NCBI GenBank assembly: GCA_026002995.1
Contig: BPGK01000001.1
Location: 868,001 to 932,000, forward strand
Direction: 5' to 3'
Source: Gaiellaceae bacterium
Lineage (GTDB): Bacteria; Actinomycetota; Thermoleophilia; Gaiellales; Gaiellaceae
DNA: 64,000 nt
The translations under genes and the position numbers were made by a program. Positions 52,181 to 60,398 of this stretch are shown piece by piece. The notes below the pieces were generated by a model. It saw only the letters and a list, made by a program, of their open reading frames with translations. It was not told the origin of the DNA and made no database searches. Each line of letters starts with the position of its first letter. The first letter of the stretch is position 1.

Positions 52181-55071
52181 ACGTCCACGAGCTCGAAGAG
52201 CGCGTCAGCGCGGCGAAGCGCGAGACGCTCGCGCGCGGCGAGACCTTCTACCCGGGTCCGAGCCGCATCCACCTCGCGGCCTTCCCGCCGAAGGAGCGCT
52301 GGGACGAGTGGATCGACGTCGGCCCACGCGGGGAAGAGCGGCGGGTGCTGCTCGTGCCGACGACCTGCTTCAACTGCGAGGCGGCGTGCGGGCTCCTCGC
52401 GTACGTCGATCGGGAGACGCTCCAGGTGCGGAAGTTCGAGGGCAACCCCGAGCACCCCGGCTCGCGGGGACGCAACTGCGCGAAGGGGCCGGCGACGCTC
52501 AACCAGGTCACCGACCCCGACCGGATCCTCTTCCCGCTCAAGCGGGCGGGCAAGCGCGGCGAGGGGCGCTGGGAGCAGGTGTCCTGGGACGAGGCGCTCG
52601 ACGACATCGCCGCTCGGATCCGTCGCGCGCTCGTCGAGGGCCGCCCGAACGAAATCATGTATCACGTCGGCCGTCCCGGCGAGGACGGCTACGCCGAGCG
52701 CGTGCTCGCAGCCTGGGGCGTCGACGGGCACAACTCGCACACGAACGTCTGCTCCTCGGGCGGTCGCGCCGGGTACGCGTTCTGGATGGGGCTCGATCGC
52801 CCGAGCCCGGATCACGCGAACGCGAAGGTCATCCTCCTCGTCTCCTCCCACCTCGAGTCCGGGCACTACTTCAACCCGCACGCCCAGCGCATCCTCGAGG
52901 GGAAGCAGCGGGGCGCGAAGCTCGTCGTCCTCGACACCCGGCTCTCGAACACGGCCACCCACGCCGACCACTGGCTCGCACCCTACCCGGGCTCGGAGCC
53001 GGCCATCCTGCTCGCGATCGCGAACGAGCTCATCCGCACGGCGCGCTACGACCGGGAGTTCGTCCGCCGCTGGTGGAACTGGCAGGAGTACCTCGAGCGC
53101 GAGCACCCCGAGGTCGAGCCGACCTTCGAGGCCTTCGAGCGGGTGCTCGGCGAGCTCTACGCCTCCTACACCTTCGAGCACGCCGAGCGCGAGTCCGGGG
53201 TAGCGGCGGAGACGCTGCGCGAGGTCGCGGAGCTCGTCGCCTCCGCGGGCACCCGGCTTGCCACGCACGTCTGGCGCTCCGCCGCGGCCGGGAACCTCGG
53301 TGGTTGGCAGGTCTCGCGCTGCCTCTTCCTCCTCAACGCGCTCCTGGGGGCGATCGCGACGGAGGGAGGCACGTACCCGAACGCCTGGAACAAGTTCGTG
53401 CCGCGGCCGATCTACGTGCCGCCGCACCCGGGGAGCTGGAACGAGCTCACCTGGCCGCGGGAGTACCCGCTCGCGATGTTCGAGCTCTCCTACCTCCTGC
53501 CGTACTTCCTGCGCGAGGGCCGTGGGCGGCTCGAGGTCTACTTCACGCGGGTGTACAACCCCGTGTGGACGAACCCGGACGGGTTCGCCTGGATCGAGGC
53601 GCTCACCGACGAGTCGCTCGTCGGGCTCCACGTCGCGCTCACTCCGACGTGGAGCGAGACCGCCTTCTTCGCCGACTACATCCTCCCCATGGGCGTCGGC
53701 TCGGAGCGGCACGACCTGCACTCGTACGAGCAGTACGACGGCCGCTGGCTCGGCTTCCGGCAGCCCGTCCTGCGCGCCGCGCGCGAGCGGCTGGGCCACC
53801 CGGTGCGCGATACGCGGGAGGTCAACCCCGGCGAGGTGTGGGAGGAGAACGAGCTCTGGATCGAGCTCTCCTGGCGGATCGATCCGGACGGGAGCCTCGG
53901 CATCCGGCGCTTCTTCGAGTCGCGCGAGCGGCCGGGCGAGAAGCTCACGGTCGACGAGTACTACCGCTACATCTTCGAGCGCTCCGTGCCGGGACTCCCC
54001 GAGCGGGCCGCGGCGGAGGGGCTCGACCCGCTCGCGTACATGCGACGCTACGGGGGCTACGAGGTCGACCGTGGGATCGGGCCCGTCTTCGCGGAGCGGG
54101 TGCCCGAGGAGGAGCTCGTCGACGTGCGGGTCGACGAACGGGGGCGCGTCTACACCCGAGCGCCGCGGCCGGACTCGCCGAATCTCGTCCCGCTCCCCTC
54201 TCCCGAGGGCGACGCCGAGGGCCGCCGTCCGGTCGGCGTGCTCGTCGAGGGCGAGATCGTCCGCGGCTTCCCGACCCCGAGCGGGAAGCTCGAGTTCTAC
54301 TCGCCGACCCTCGCCGACTGGGGGTGGCCGGAGCTCGCGATCCCGACCGCGCCTCGCAGCCACGTCCACCCGGACGCGCTCGAGGAGGGCCAGGCGGTGC
54401 TCATCTCGACCTTCCGGCTCCCGGTTCAGATCCACACCCGGAGCGCGAACGCGAAGTGGCTGGACGAGATCGCGCACACCAACCCGCTCTGGATCCACCC
54501 GAGCCACGCGGAGCGAATCGGGGTCCGCACGGGCGATCTCGTCCGCGTGGAGACGGAGATCGGATACTTCGTCGTCAAGGCCTGGGTCACCGAGGGCATC
54601 CGGCCGGGCATCGTCGCGTGCAGCCACCACATGGGGCGCTGGAAGCTCGGCGACGCCGGGCAGCGGCAGATGATGGCGACGGTCGCGCTCGAGCACGAGC
54701 AGGGCCGGTGGGCGATGCGGCGGCGCTCGGGAGCGGAGCCCTTCCGCTCGAACGATCCGGACACGACGCGGATCTGGTGGACGGACGTCGGCGTCCACCA
54801 GAACCTCACCTTCCCCGTTCAGCCCGACCCGGTCTCCGGCCAACACTGCTGGCACCAGCGGGTGCGCGTGCGAAGGGCCAAGCCGGGAGACGCCTACGGC
54901 GACATCGCGGTGGACACGGAGCGCGCCTGGGCCGCGTACCGCCGCTGGCTCGATCTCGCGCGCCCCGCCGATCGGCACTCCCCAACCGGAGAGCGTCGGC
55001 CCTACTGGCTGCTGCGGCCGCTCAAGCCCGCGCGCGAGGCCTACCGGCTCCCGGAGCGAGCGGACGCATGA
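52177..55071 (+). CDS. Molybdopterin oxidoreductase catalytic subunit (PsrA/SoeA-like)
   Basis: A 964-residue Mo-bis-MGD enzyme. The N-terminal [4Fe-4S] site is C64-x2-C67-x3-C71-x29-C101 (TTCFNCEAACG, RNCAKG). The likely Mo ligand is Cys192 in NVCSSGGRAG. Later sections show HLESGHYFNPHAQRI and a C-terminal molybdopterin-binding domain (RSHVHPDALEEGQAVLIS). It begins MNVHELEERV without a twin-arginine signal, so it is cytoplasmic, unlike periplasmic PsrA. That and the neighbours (persulfide dioxygenase, TusA, SulP) favour a SoeA-like sulfite dehydrogenase, but thiosulfate, polysulfide or tetrathionate reduction cannot be excluded. Confidence 0.88.
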   Translation: MNVHELEERVSAAKRETLARGETFYPGPSRIHLAAFPPKERWDEWIDVGPRGEERRVLLVPTTCFNCEAACGLLAYVDRETLQVRKFEGNPEHPGSRGRNCAKGPATLNQVTDPDRILFPLKRAGKRGEGRWEQVSWDEALDDIAARIRRALVEGRPNEIMYHVGRPGEDGYAERVLAAWGVDGHNSHTNVCSSGGRAGYAFWMGLDRPSPDHANAKVILLVSSHLESGHYFNPHAQRILEGKQRGAKLVVLDTRLSNTATHADHWLAPYPGSEPAILLAIANELIRTARYDREFVRRWWNWQEYLEREHPEVEPTFEAFERVLGELYASYTFEHAERESGVAAETLREVAELVASAGTRLATHVWRSAAAGNLGGWQVSRCLFLLNALLGAIATEGGTYPNAWNKFVPRPIYVPPHPGSWNELTWPREYPLAMFELSYLLPYFLREGRGRLEVYFTRVYNPVWTNPDGFAWIEALTDESLVGLHVALTPTWSETAFFADYILPMGVGSERHDLHSYEQYDGRWLGFRQPVLRAARERLGHPVRDTREVNPGEVWEENELWIELSWRIDPDGSLGIRRFFESRERPGEKLTVDEYYRYIFERSVPGLPERAAAEGLDPLAYMRRYGGYEVDRGIGPVFAERVPEEELVDVRVDERGRVYTRAPRPDSPNLVPLPSPEGDAEGRRPVGVLVEGEIVRGFPTPSGKLEFYSPTLADWGWPELAIPTAPRSHVHPDALEEGQAVLISTFRLPVQIHTRSANAKWLDEIAHTNPLWIHPSHAERIGVRTGDLVRVETEIGYFVVKAWVTEGIRPGIVACSHHMGRWKLGDAGQRQMMATVALEHEQGRWAMRRRSGAEPFRSNDPDTTRIWWTDVGVHQNLTFPVQPDPVSGQHCWHQRVRVRRAKPGDAYGDIAVDTERAWAAYRRWLDLARPADRHSPTGERRPYWLLRPLKPAREAYRLPERADA

Positions 55072-55913
55072 GCGAGCTCCTGCGCGCTCTCGCCGTCCTC
55101 AGTGAGCCTCCCTCGCGGCAGGCGGCTCGGGTGGCGGACGTGCTCGGCCTCGGGCGTGCGCCGAGCCGGGTCGAGTGGACGGAGCTCTTCCAGCTCGAGC
55201 TCCCGCCCTACGCCTCCATCTACCTCGGAGGCGAGGGATGGATCGGCGGGGAGGCGAGGGATCGGGTCGCCGGCTTCTGGCGCGCGCTCGGGCTCGTGCC
55301 GCCTGCGGAGCCCGACCACCTGGCCGCCCTCCTCGGCCTCTACGCCGAGGCCCAAGAGGCGGGGGCGCCCGAGTCGGTGCTCCGGGCGCTCCTGTGGGAG
55401 CACCTGCTGAGTTGGCTCCCCGTCTACCTCGCGAAGACAGGCGAGCTCGCGCCCGACCCGTACCGGCGTTGGGCCGAGCTCATCGAGGAGACGCTCCTCG
55501 TCGAGGCCGCTCGCTTGCCCTCGGAAAGGCTCGTCCCGCTCCACCTGCGCGAGACCGGGACGGTTCTCGATCCACGCGAGGCGGGAGCCGAGGCGTTCCT
55601 CGAGACGCTCCTCGCGCCTGCGCGGAGCGGCGTCCTGCTGACGAGAGCGGATGTGCGGAACGCAGCCCGCGATCTCCATCTCGGCCTCCGCGTCGGCGAG
55701 CGGAGCTTCGCGCTGCGCGCGCTGCTGGCGCAGGACGCGGAGGCGACGCTTCGCTGGCTCGCCGCGGAGGCCGAGCAGTGGGCGGAGCGGCACCGACGCC
55801 ACGGAGGCGCGCTCGCGCCCGTGGACGAGCTGTGGGCGCAACGGGCGGAGCGGACGGCGGCGCTGCTCGAGGAGTTGGCGCAGACGATCGGAAAGGAGGT
55901 AAGCCGTGTCTGA
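55068..55913 (+). CDS. TorD/DmsD-like molybdoenzyme chaperone
   Basis: A 281-residue, mostly helical protein. The first 210 residues match the TorD/NarJ pattern (WTELFQLELPPYASIYLGGEGWIGGEARDRVAGFW, then LLGLYAEAQEAG and LLWEHLLSWLPVYL, with the PDP-like PDPYRRWAELIEE). It should assist insertion of the Mo cofactor into the enzyme encoded just before it, with which it overlaps by ATGA. The extra 60-70 C-terminal residues are charged helix (EATLRWLAAEAEQWAERH) and have no clear counterpart in DmsD. Confidence 0.8.
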   Translation: MSELLRALAVLSEPPSRQAARVADVLGLGRAPSRVEWTELFQLELPPYASIYLGGEGWIGGEARDRVAGFWRALGLVPPAEPDHLAALLGLYAEAQEAGAPESVLRALLWEHLLSWLPVYLAKTGELAPDPYRRWAELIEETLLVEAARLPSERLVPLHLRETGTVLDPREAGAEAFLETLLAPARSGVLLTRADVRNAARDLHLGLRVGERSFALRALLAQDAEATLRWLAAEAEQWAERHRRHGGALAPVDELWAQRAERTAALLEELAQTIGKEVSRV

Positions 55914-56475
55914 GACGGGCACGATCGAGAGCGTCGGGCTGACCGAGGAGGCGGTCCGACAGATCGTCCGCGAGGAGCTCGGGCGGGCGGAGAGGAGAGA
56001 CCCGGCGACGAAGAAGGCGGCGATCATCGCCTCCAAGGGCACGCTCGACTTCGCCTACCCGCCGCTCATCCTCGCGACGACCGCGGCCGCGACGGGAATG
56101 GAGACGCACGTCTTCTTCACCTTCTACGGCCTCAACATCGTCCACCGCGAGTTCGAATCGAAGCTGAAGGTGTCGCCGGTCGGAAACCCGGCGATGCCGA
56201 CCCCGGTGCCGATGCCGAACCTCGTCACCGTCGTCCCGGGGATGGGGCCCTTGGCCACGTCGATGATGAAGTCGCGCTTCGACCGCAAGCACGTGGCGAG
56301 CATCGCCGAGCTCCTGGACACCGCGCGCGAGCTCGGCGTGCACCTCGTCGCCTGCCAGATGACGATGGAGGTGTTCGGCTACGAGCCGGACGACCTCATC
56401 GAGGGCGTGGAGCTCGGCGGCGCGGCGGCCTTCCTCTCCGAGGCGCGCCGCGCGCACCTCACGTTGTTCATCTGA
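55906..56475 (+). CDS. DsrE2-like sulfur carrier protein (DsrE/DsrF/DrsH family)
   Basis: A 189-residue protein. An N-terminal charged segment leads to the DsrE2 core KKAAIIASKGTLDFAYPPLILATTAAATGMETHVFFTFYGLNI, followed by a Pro-rich hydrophobic stretch and LGVHLVACQMTMEVFGYEPDDLIEGVELGGAAAFL. The conserved Cys in VACQMTMEVFG is the sulfur-carrying residue of this family. DsrE2 with TusA and rhodanese forms the known rhd-tusA-dsrE2 module that moves sulfane sulfur in the cytoplasm. GTG start overlaps the chaperone by 8 bp. The early DsrE2 Cys is absent here; only the C-terminal one remains. Confidence 0.88.
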   Translation: MSETGTIESVGLTEEAVRQIVREELGRAERRDPATKKAAIIASKGTLDFAYPPLILATTAAATGMETHVFFTFYGLNIVHREFESKLKVSPVGNPAMPTPVPMPNLVTVVPGMGPLATSMMKSRFDRKHVASIAELLDTARELGVHLVACQMTMEVFGYEPDDLIEGVELGGAAAFLSEARRAHLTLFI

Positions 56476-56489
56476 CCGAGGAGGATGCG

Positions 56490-56732
56490 ATGGCGATCGC
56501 AGAGGACAAGGTGCTCGACGCCCGGGGCCTCCTGTGCCCGATGCCGGTGGTGAAGGCGGGCAAGGAGATCGCGACGCTCGAGCCGGGTCAAGTGCTGAAG
56601 ATTCTCGCCACCGACCGAGGGTCGGTAGCGGACGTCCCGGCATGGGCCGAGGACACCGGGAACGAGCTCCTCGAGTGGCACGAGCAAGACGGGATCTTCG
56701 TCTACTACGTCCGGCGCGGAGAGGAGGAGTGA
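56490..56732 (+). CDS. tusA: TusA-family sulfur carrier protein
   Basis: An 80-residue TusA. The active-site motif is LLCPMPVVKAGKEI (C16 of the CPxP motif), then VLKILATDRGSVADVPAWAEDTGNELLEW. It carries persulfide sulfur between rhodanese, DsrE2 and downstream enzymes. It lies 14 bp after dsrE2 with a GAGGA site, and 4 bp before the persulfide dioxygenase gene. Confidence 0.95.
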   Translation: MAIAEDKVLDARGLLCPMPVVKAGKEIATLEPGQVLKILATDRGSVADVPAWAEDTGNELLEWHEQDGIFVYYVRRGEEE

Positions 56733-56736
56733 GCGC

Positions 56737-57540
56737 ATGATCTTCAAGCAGTTCCGGTACGAGCCACTCTTCCAGGCCTCGTACCTCGTCGGCTGCGGGC
56801 GGGCGCGGGAAGGGCTCGTCGTCGATCCCATCGCCGACCTCGGCCCGGATCACTACGTGCTCGAGGCAGCCGACCAAGGCCTCGACGTCGTCGGGGTGCT
56901 CGAGACGCACGTGCATGCCGACTTCGTCTCCTGCGCGCGGGAGCTGGCGGAGATGACGGGCGCGCCGCACTACCTCCACGAGGCGGCCCAGGGCCTCGTT
57001 CGCTACCCGTTCACGCCCCTCCACGACGGGCAGGTCCTCACGATCGGGCAGGTCGAGGTGCGGGCGATTCACACCCCGGGGCACACGCCCGAGCACACCT
57101 GCTTCCTCGTCACCGACCGTGCGCGATCCGAGGAGCCGTGGGCGGTGCTCACCGGCGACTCGCTCTTCGTGGGCGACGTCGGTCGGCCCGATCTCCTCGT
57201 CGGCGAGGACGAGCTCGACGTGTACTCGGAGGCGGAGCGGGCGGAGCTCCAGTTCCGCTCGATCCACGAGAAGCTCTTCACCCTGCCCGAGCACGTCGAG
57301 GTGTACCCGAACCACTACGGCGGCTCCACCTGTGGGGGCGTGAACATGAGCGGGAAGGCGAGCTCGACCATCTGGTTCGAGAAGCGCTTCAACCTCGCGC
57401 TCGCGCAGCCCGACGTGGCCGCCTTCGCGGCCTTCGTCCGCGAGACGGCGAAGCCGTTCCCCGAGCGCTACCAGTGGATCAAGTCGTACAACCTCGGGCT
57501 CATCACCCGCGAGGAGCTCGAGGGGGCGATGCGTCGGTGA
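56737..57540 (+). CDS. ETHE1-like persulfide dioxygenase (metallo-beta-lactamase fold)
   Basis: A 267-residue non-haem iron enzyme of the ETHE1/persulfide dioxygenase group, which oxidises a thiol persulfide to sulfite. Metal ligands and signature: GVLETHVHADFVSCARELAE (THxHxD, H58/H60/D62), AIHTPGHTPEHTCF, LTGDSLFVGDVGRPDL and VYPNHYGGSTCGGVNM. The CxHxD-to-VGRPDL spacing follows ETHE1 rather than glyoxalase II. It is coupled to the tandem rhodanese by a GTGA overlap, a pairing that recurs as PDO-rhodanese fusions in other bacteria. Confidence 0.88.
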   Translation: MIFKQFRYEPLFQASYLVGCGRAREGLVVDPIADLGPDHYVLEAADQGLDVVGVLETHVHADFVSCARELAEMTGAPHYLHEAAQGLVRYPFTPLHDGQVLTIGQVEVRAIHTPGHTPEHTCFLVTDRARSEEPWAVLTGDSLFVGDVGRPDLLVGEDELDVYSEAERAELQFRSIHEKLFTLPEHVEVYPNHYGGSTCGGVNMSGKASSTIWFEKRFNLALAQPDVAAFAAFVRETAKPFPERYQWIKSYNLGLITREELEGAMRR

Positions 57541-58154
57541 CCCCGGCGGAGGTCGCCGCGGCGTTCGCGGAGGGGGCGGTCGTCCTCGATCTCCGCCCGC
57601 CGCGCCCGTTCGCGGCCGAGCACATCCCCGGCGCGCTCACGATGCAGTTCAATCGGGCCGACCTCGGCGAGCGGGCGGAGCTCATGCTCCCGCGCGAGCT
57701 CCGCCTCGTCGTCCACGCGGAGCCGGAGCCGATCGCCACGGCCGCCGTCGAGATCCTGCGCGGGACGGGCTTCGAGGTGCTCGGCGCGCTCGAGGGTGGG
57801 CTGCGTGCCTGGAAGGAGGCGGGCTACCCGACGGAGAGCCTCCCGCTCATCGACGTCGATACGCTGCACGCCGACCGCGAGCAGTACACGGTCGTCGACG
57901 CACGCGAGGGCTTCGAGCACCGCCACGGGCACGTCCCGGGAGCGCTCCTCTTCCCGCCCGGGGAGGCCTGGGAGCGCGCCGAGGAGCTCCCGACGGGGAC
58001 GCCGCTCGCCGTCGTCTGCGGCGACCAGACGCGGAGCGCGTACGTCGCCTCGGTGCTCCGCCGGCACGGGCGCGAGGCGGTGCTCGTCATGGGAGGGATG
58101 GCCGACTGGCTCGAGCGCGGCTACGAGACCGAACGGACGACTGCCTCCGCGTGA
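57537..58154 (+). CDS. Tandem-domain rhodanese (thiosulfate sulfurtransferase family)
   Basis: A 205-residue protein with two rhodanese folds. The C-terminal one is active-looking: DAREGFEHRHGHVPGALLFP, then the loop CGDQTRSA with C161 and Arg at +5. The N-terminal one (VVLDLRPPRPFAAEHIPGAL) has His-Ala-Glu (residues 60-62) where the nucleophilic Cys would be, so it is probably regulatory, as in TST/MPST enzymes. It hands sulfane sulfur to TusA/DsrE2 or regenerates persulfide for the dioxygenase. The GTG start at 57537 overlaps the previous stop; the next gene overlaps by 4 bp. Confidence 0.9.
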   Translation: MTPAEVAAAFAEGAVVLDLRPPRPFAAEHIPGALTMQFNRADLGERAELMLPRELRLVVHAEPEPIATAAVEILRGTGFEVLGALEGGLRAWKEAGYPTESLPLIDVDTLHADREQYTVVDAREGFEHRHGHVPGALLFPPGEAWERAEELPTGTPLAVVCGDQTRSAYVASVLRRHGREAVLVMGGMADWLERGYETERTTASA

Positions 58155-59749
58155 GCGGGCGGAGGCGGCCCGACGTGCAGGGGGACGTGACCGACTCGCA
58201 GCCGGTGCGCTCTCCGCTCAGCCGTCGCGAGGCTCTCCCGCGGCCGACGCTCGGCGACCTCGTCGCCGGCGTGAGCGTCGCCCTCGTCCTCGTCCCGCAG
58301 GCGCTCGCCTACGCGCAGCTCGCGGGCATGCCCGCCTACCGCGGGCTCTACGCGGCCGCGCTTCCGCCCATCGCCGCCGCGCTCGTCGCTTCCTCGCCCT
58401 ACCTCCAGACGGGCCCGGTCGCCCTGACCAGTCTCCTCGTATTCGGTGTCCTCTCCGAGCTCGCCGAGCCGGGAAGCGAGGAGTACGTCCGTCTCGGCCT
58501 CCTGCTTGCGCTCGTCGTGGGTGTCGTCCGTATCGCCGTGGGCCTGCTGCATGGCGGTGTCGTCGCCTACCTCCTCTCCCGGCCTCTGCTCGTCGGCTTC
58601 ATGCCTGCGGCTGCGCTCCTCATCATCGCCTCGCAGCTCCCGGACGCGCTCGGCGTTCCCTCGGATGGAGGTGGGATCCTCGAGCAGGGGTGGGAGGCGC
58701 TGACGAGCCCCGGCTCGTGGGATGGCCAGGCGGTCCTCCTCTCGATCGCCGCTCTCGCGCTCGTCGTAGGGGGAAGGCGGATCCATCGGCTGTTCCCGTC
58801 GGTGCTCCTCGCCGTCGCCCTAGGTGTCGCCTACAGCACGCTCTTCGACTACGAGGCGGAGACGGTCGGCTCGATCCCCGAGGGGCTCCCGCCGCTCGGG
58901 ATCGACGTGCCCTGGGCGGAGCTCCCGCAGCTTCTCGTGGGAGGCGTGGTGATCGCGCTCGTCGGCTTCGTCGAGCCCTCCTCGATCGCCCGCACGTTCG
59001 CGACCCGCGATCGGCAGCGGTGGGATCCGAACCGGGAGTTCCTAGGCCAGGGCATGGCGAACGTCGCGGCCGGCCTCTCGGGCGGCTTCCCTGTCGGCGG
59101 CTCCTTCTCGAGGAGCGCGCTCAATCGGGACGCCGGGGCGCGGACGCGCTGGAGCGGGGCGATCACCGGCGTCGCGGTGCTTCTCTTCCTGCCCGTCGCA
59201 GGCGTTCTCTCCCCGCTGCCCGCGGCCGTCCTCGCGGCGATCGTGATCGGTGCGGTCGCCGGGCTCGTCCGTCTCCTCCCGATCGTTCGGCTCGCGCGCT
59301 TCTCCCGTCCGCAGTTCCTCGTCGCGGCGACGACCTTCGTCGCCACGCTCGCGCTCGCTCCGAGGATCGACCGTGCCGTCCTCGTCGGCGTCGGGCTGGC
59401 GGTGGCGGCGCACCTGTGGCGCGAGCTCTCGCTGGAGGTGCCGAGCTGGACGGAGGCGACGACGCTCCACCTGCGGCCGAGCGGGGTGCTCTGGTTCGGC
59501 AGCGCGGCCCGCCTCGAGGACGTCTTCCTCGAGCTCCTGGGGACGCATCCGGAGGCGGAGCGCCTCGTCATTCACCTCGACGCCGCCGGCCGCGTGGATA
59601 CGACCGCGGCGCTCGCCCTCCGCTCGCTCGTACGTGACGCGCGCGACGCTGGGCTCGAGGTCGTCTTCGAGGACGTGCGTCCGCGCTGGCGCAGACTCGT
59701 CGAGGGGGTGATCGAGAGCGCCGAGGATCCGCTCGGAGGCGGCGCCTGA
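58151..59749 (+). CDS. SulP-family sulfate transporter with STAS domain
   Basis: A 532-residue SulP anion transporter. The transmembrane part (about residues 25-415) has the family sequences PQALAYAQLAGMPAYRGLYAAALPP and ALVGFVEPSSIARTFATRDRQRWDPNREFLGQGMAN, then GGFPVGGSFSRSALNRDAGARTRWSG. A C-terminal STAS domain (about 425-525) includes IHLDAAGRVDTTAALALRSLV. As the last gene of the sulfur operon it may export sulfate formed by sulfite oxidation or import sulfur oxyanions; direction cannot be read from sequence. GTG start overlaps the rhodanese stop. Confidence 0.92.
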   Translation: MSGRRRPDVQGDVTDSQPVRSPLSRREALPRPTLGDLVAGVSVALVLVPQALAYAQLAGMPAYRGLYAAALPPIAAALVASSPYLQTGPVALTSLLVFGVLSELAEPGSEEYVRLGLLLALVVGVVRIAVGLLHGGVVAYLLSRPLLVGFMPAAALLIIASQLPDALGVPSDGGGILEQGWEALTSPGSWDGQAVLLSIAALALVVGGRRIHRLFPSVLLAVALGVAYSTLFDYEAETVGSIPEGLPPLGIDVPWAELPQLLVGGVVIALVGFVEPSSIARTFATRDRQRWDPNREFLGQGMANVAAGLSGGFPVGGSFSRSALNRDAGARTRWSGAITGVAVLLFLPVAGVLSPLPAAVLAAIVIGAVAGLVRLLPIVRLARFSRPQFLVAATTFVATLALAPRIDRAVLVGVGLAVAAHLWRELSLEVPSWTEATTLHLRPSGVLWFGSAARLEDVFLELLGTHPEAERLVIHLDAAGRVDTTAALALRSLVRDARDAGLEVVFEDVRPRWRRLVEGVIESAEDPLGGGA

Positions 59750-59753
59750 TCGC

Positions 59754-60398
59754 TCAGCGGTCGAGGAGCAGGCGGCGGAGCTCGCGGTCGAGGAGGTCGA
59801 CCCAGCGCTCGGCTTTCGGGAGCGCGACGAGCCCACCGAACGGCGAGCGCACCGCGACGCCGTGCACGGCGCCGGGGATGAGGATGTACCGCCCCTCGAC
59901 TCCGAGCGCGCGCGCCCGCTCGAAGCCACGGCGCGAGACCTTCGCCGGAACCCCGGGGACTCCCGGGAGCCAGCGGTCGAGGCTCCCGTGCAGGACGACG
60001 AGCTCGCGGCCGCGGAGGGGCGAGAGGTCGAGCCGATCCGGGATCCAGGGAGCGAGGCCGACGACCGCCTCGACCGACTCGCTCGCCGCACCCGCGATGG
60101 CCACAGCACCTCCCATGGAGAAGCCGACGAGGAGCGTGCGCTTCGCGCCGAGCGCGCGGATCGCCGCCTCGGCGTCCTCGACGCACCAGTCGAGCCGTCG
60201 CCACGAGCGCACGCGGTAGCGCACCTCGCCGAAGGTCAGCTCGGGCAGCCTCGGGGCCAGTCGCTGCACGAGCCATTCGACGGTCGCGCCCCAGTTCCCC
60301 TCGGCGAGTCGCCCCTGCCCGCCGTTCATGCAGACGACCGCGGCCGCCGTTCCGGAGCCGGTCGTCCGCAGCTCGGCGCCTGTGGCGAGCCTCGTCAC
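59754..60398 (-). CDS. Alpha/beta hydrolase
   Basis: A 214-residue serine hydrolase. GTG 60398 gives MTRLATGAELRTTG; the nucleophile elbow is GFSMGG (about residues 93-98), the acid Asp is in LHGSLDRWLPG and the His in PGAVHG. Substrate unknown. It overlaps the upstream carboxylesterase-like gene by 4 bp and is convergent with the SulP gene, 4 bp apart, so it belongs to a separate minus-strand unit. Confidence 0.8.
   Translation of the reverse strand: MTRLATGAELRTTGSGTAAAVVCMNGGQGRLAEGNWGATVEWLVQRLAPRLPELTFGEVRYRVRSWRRLDWCVEDAEAAIRALGAKRTLLVGFSMGGAVAIAGAASESVEAVVGLAPWIPDRLDLSPLRGRELVVLHGSLDRWLPGVPGVPAKVSRRGFERARALGVEGRYILIPGAVHGVAVRSPFGGLVALPKAERWVDLLDRELRRLLLDR

Noticed and set aside
50606-55071. 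Assignment of the Mo complex as polysulfide reductase PsrABC
   Set aside because: Possible by family, but absence of a Tat signal and the oxidative sulfur neighbours make a PsrABC label too specific, so a PsrA/SoeA-like call is given.
50829-55913. A 1,694-codon open frame through the Mo-enzyme genes
   Set aside because: Most of it is an out-of-frame Arg/Ser-rich shadow; only the TorD-like C-terminal part from 55068 is real.
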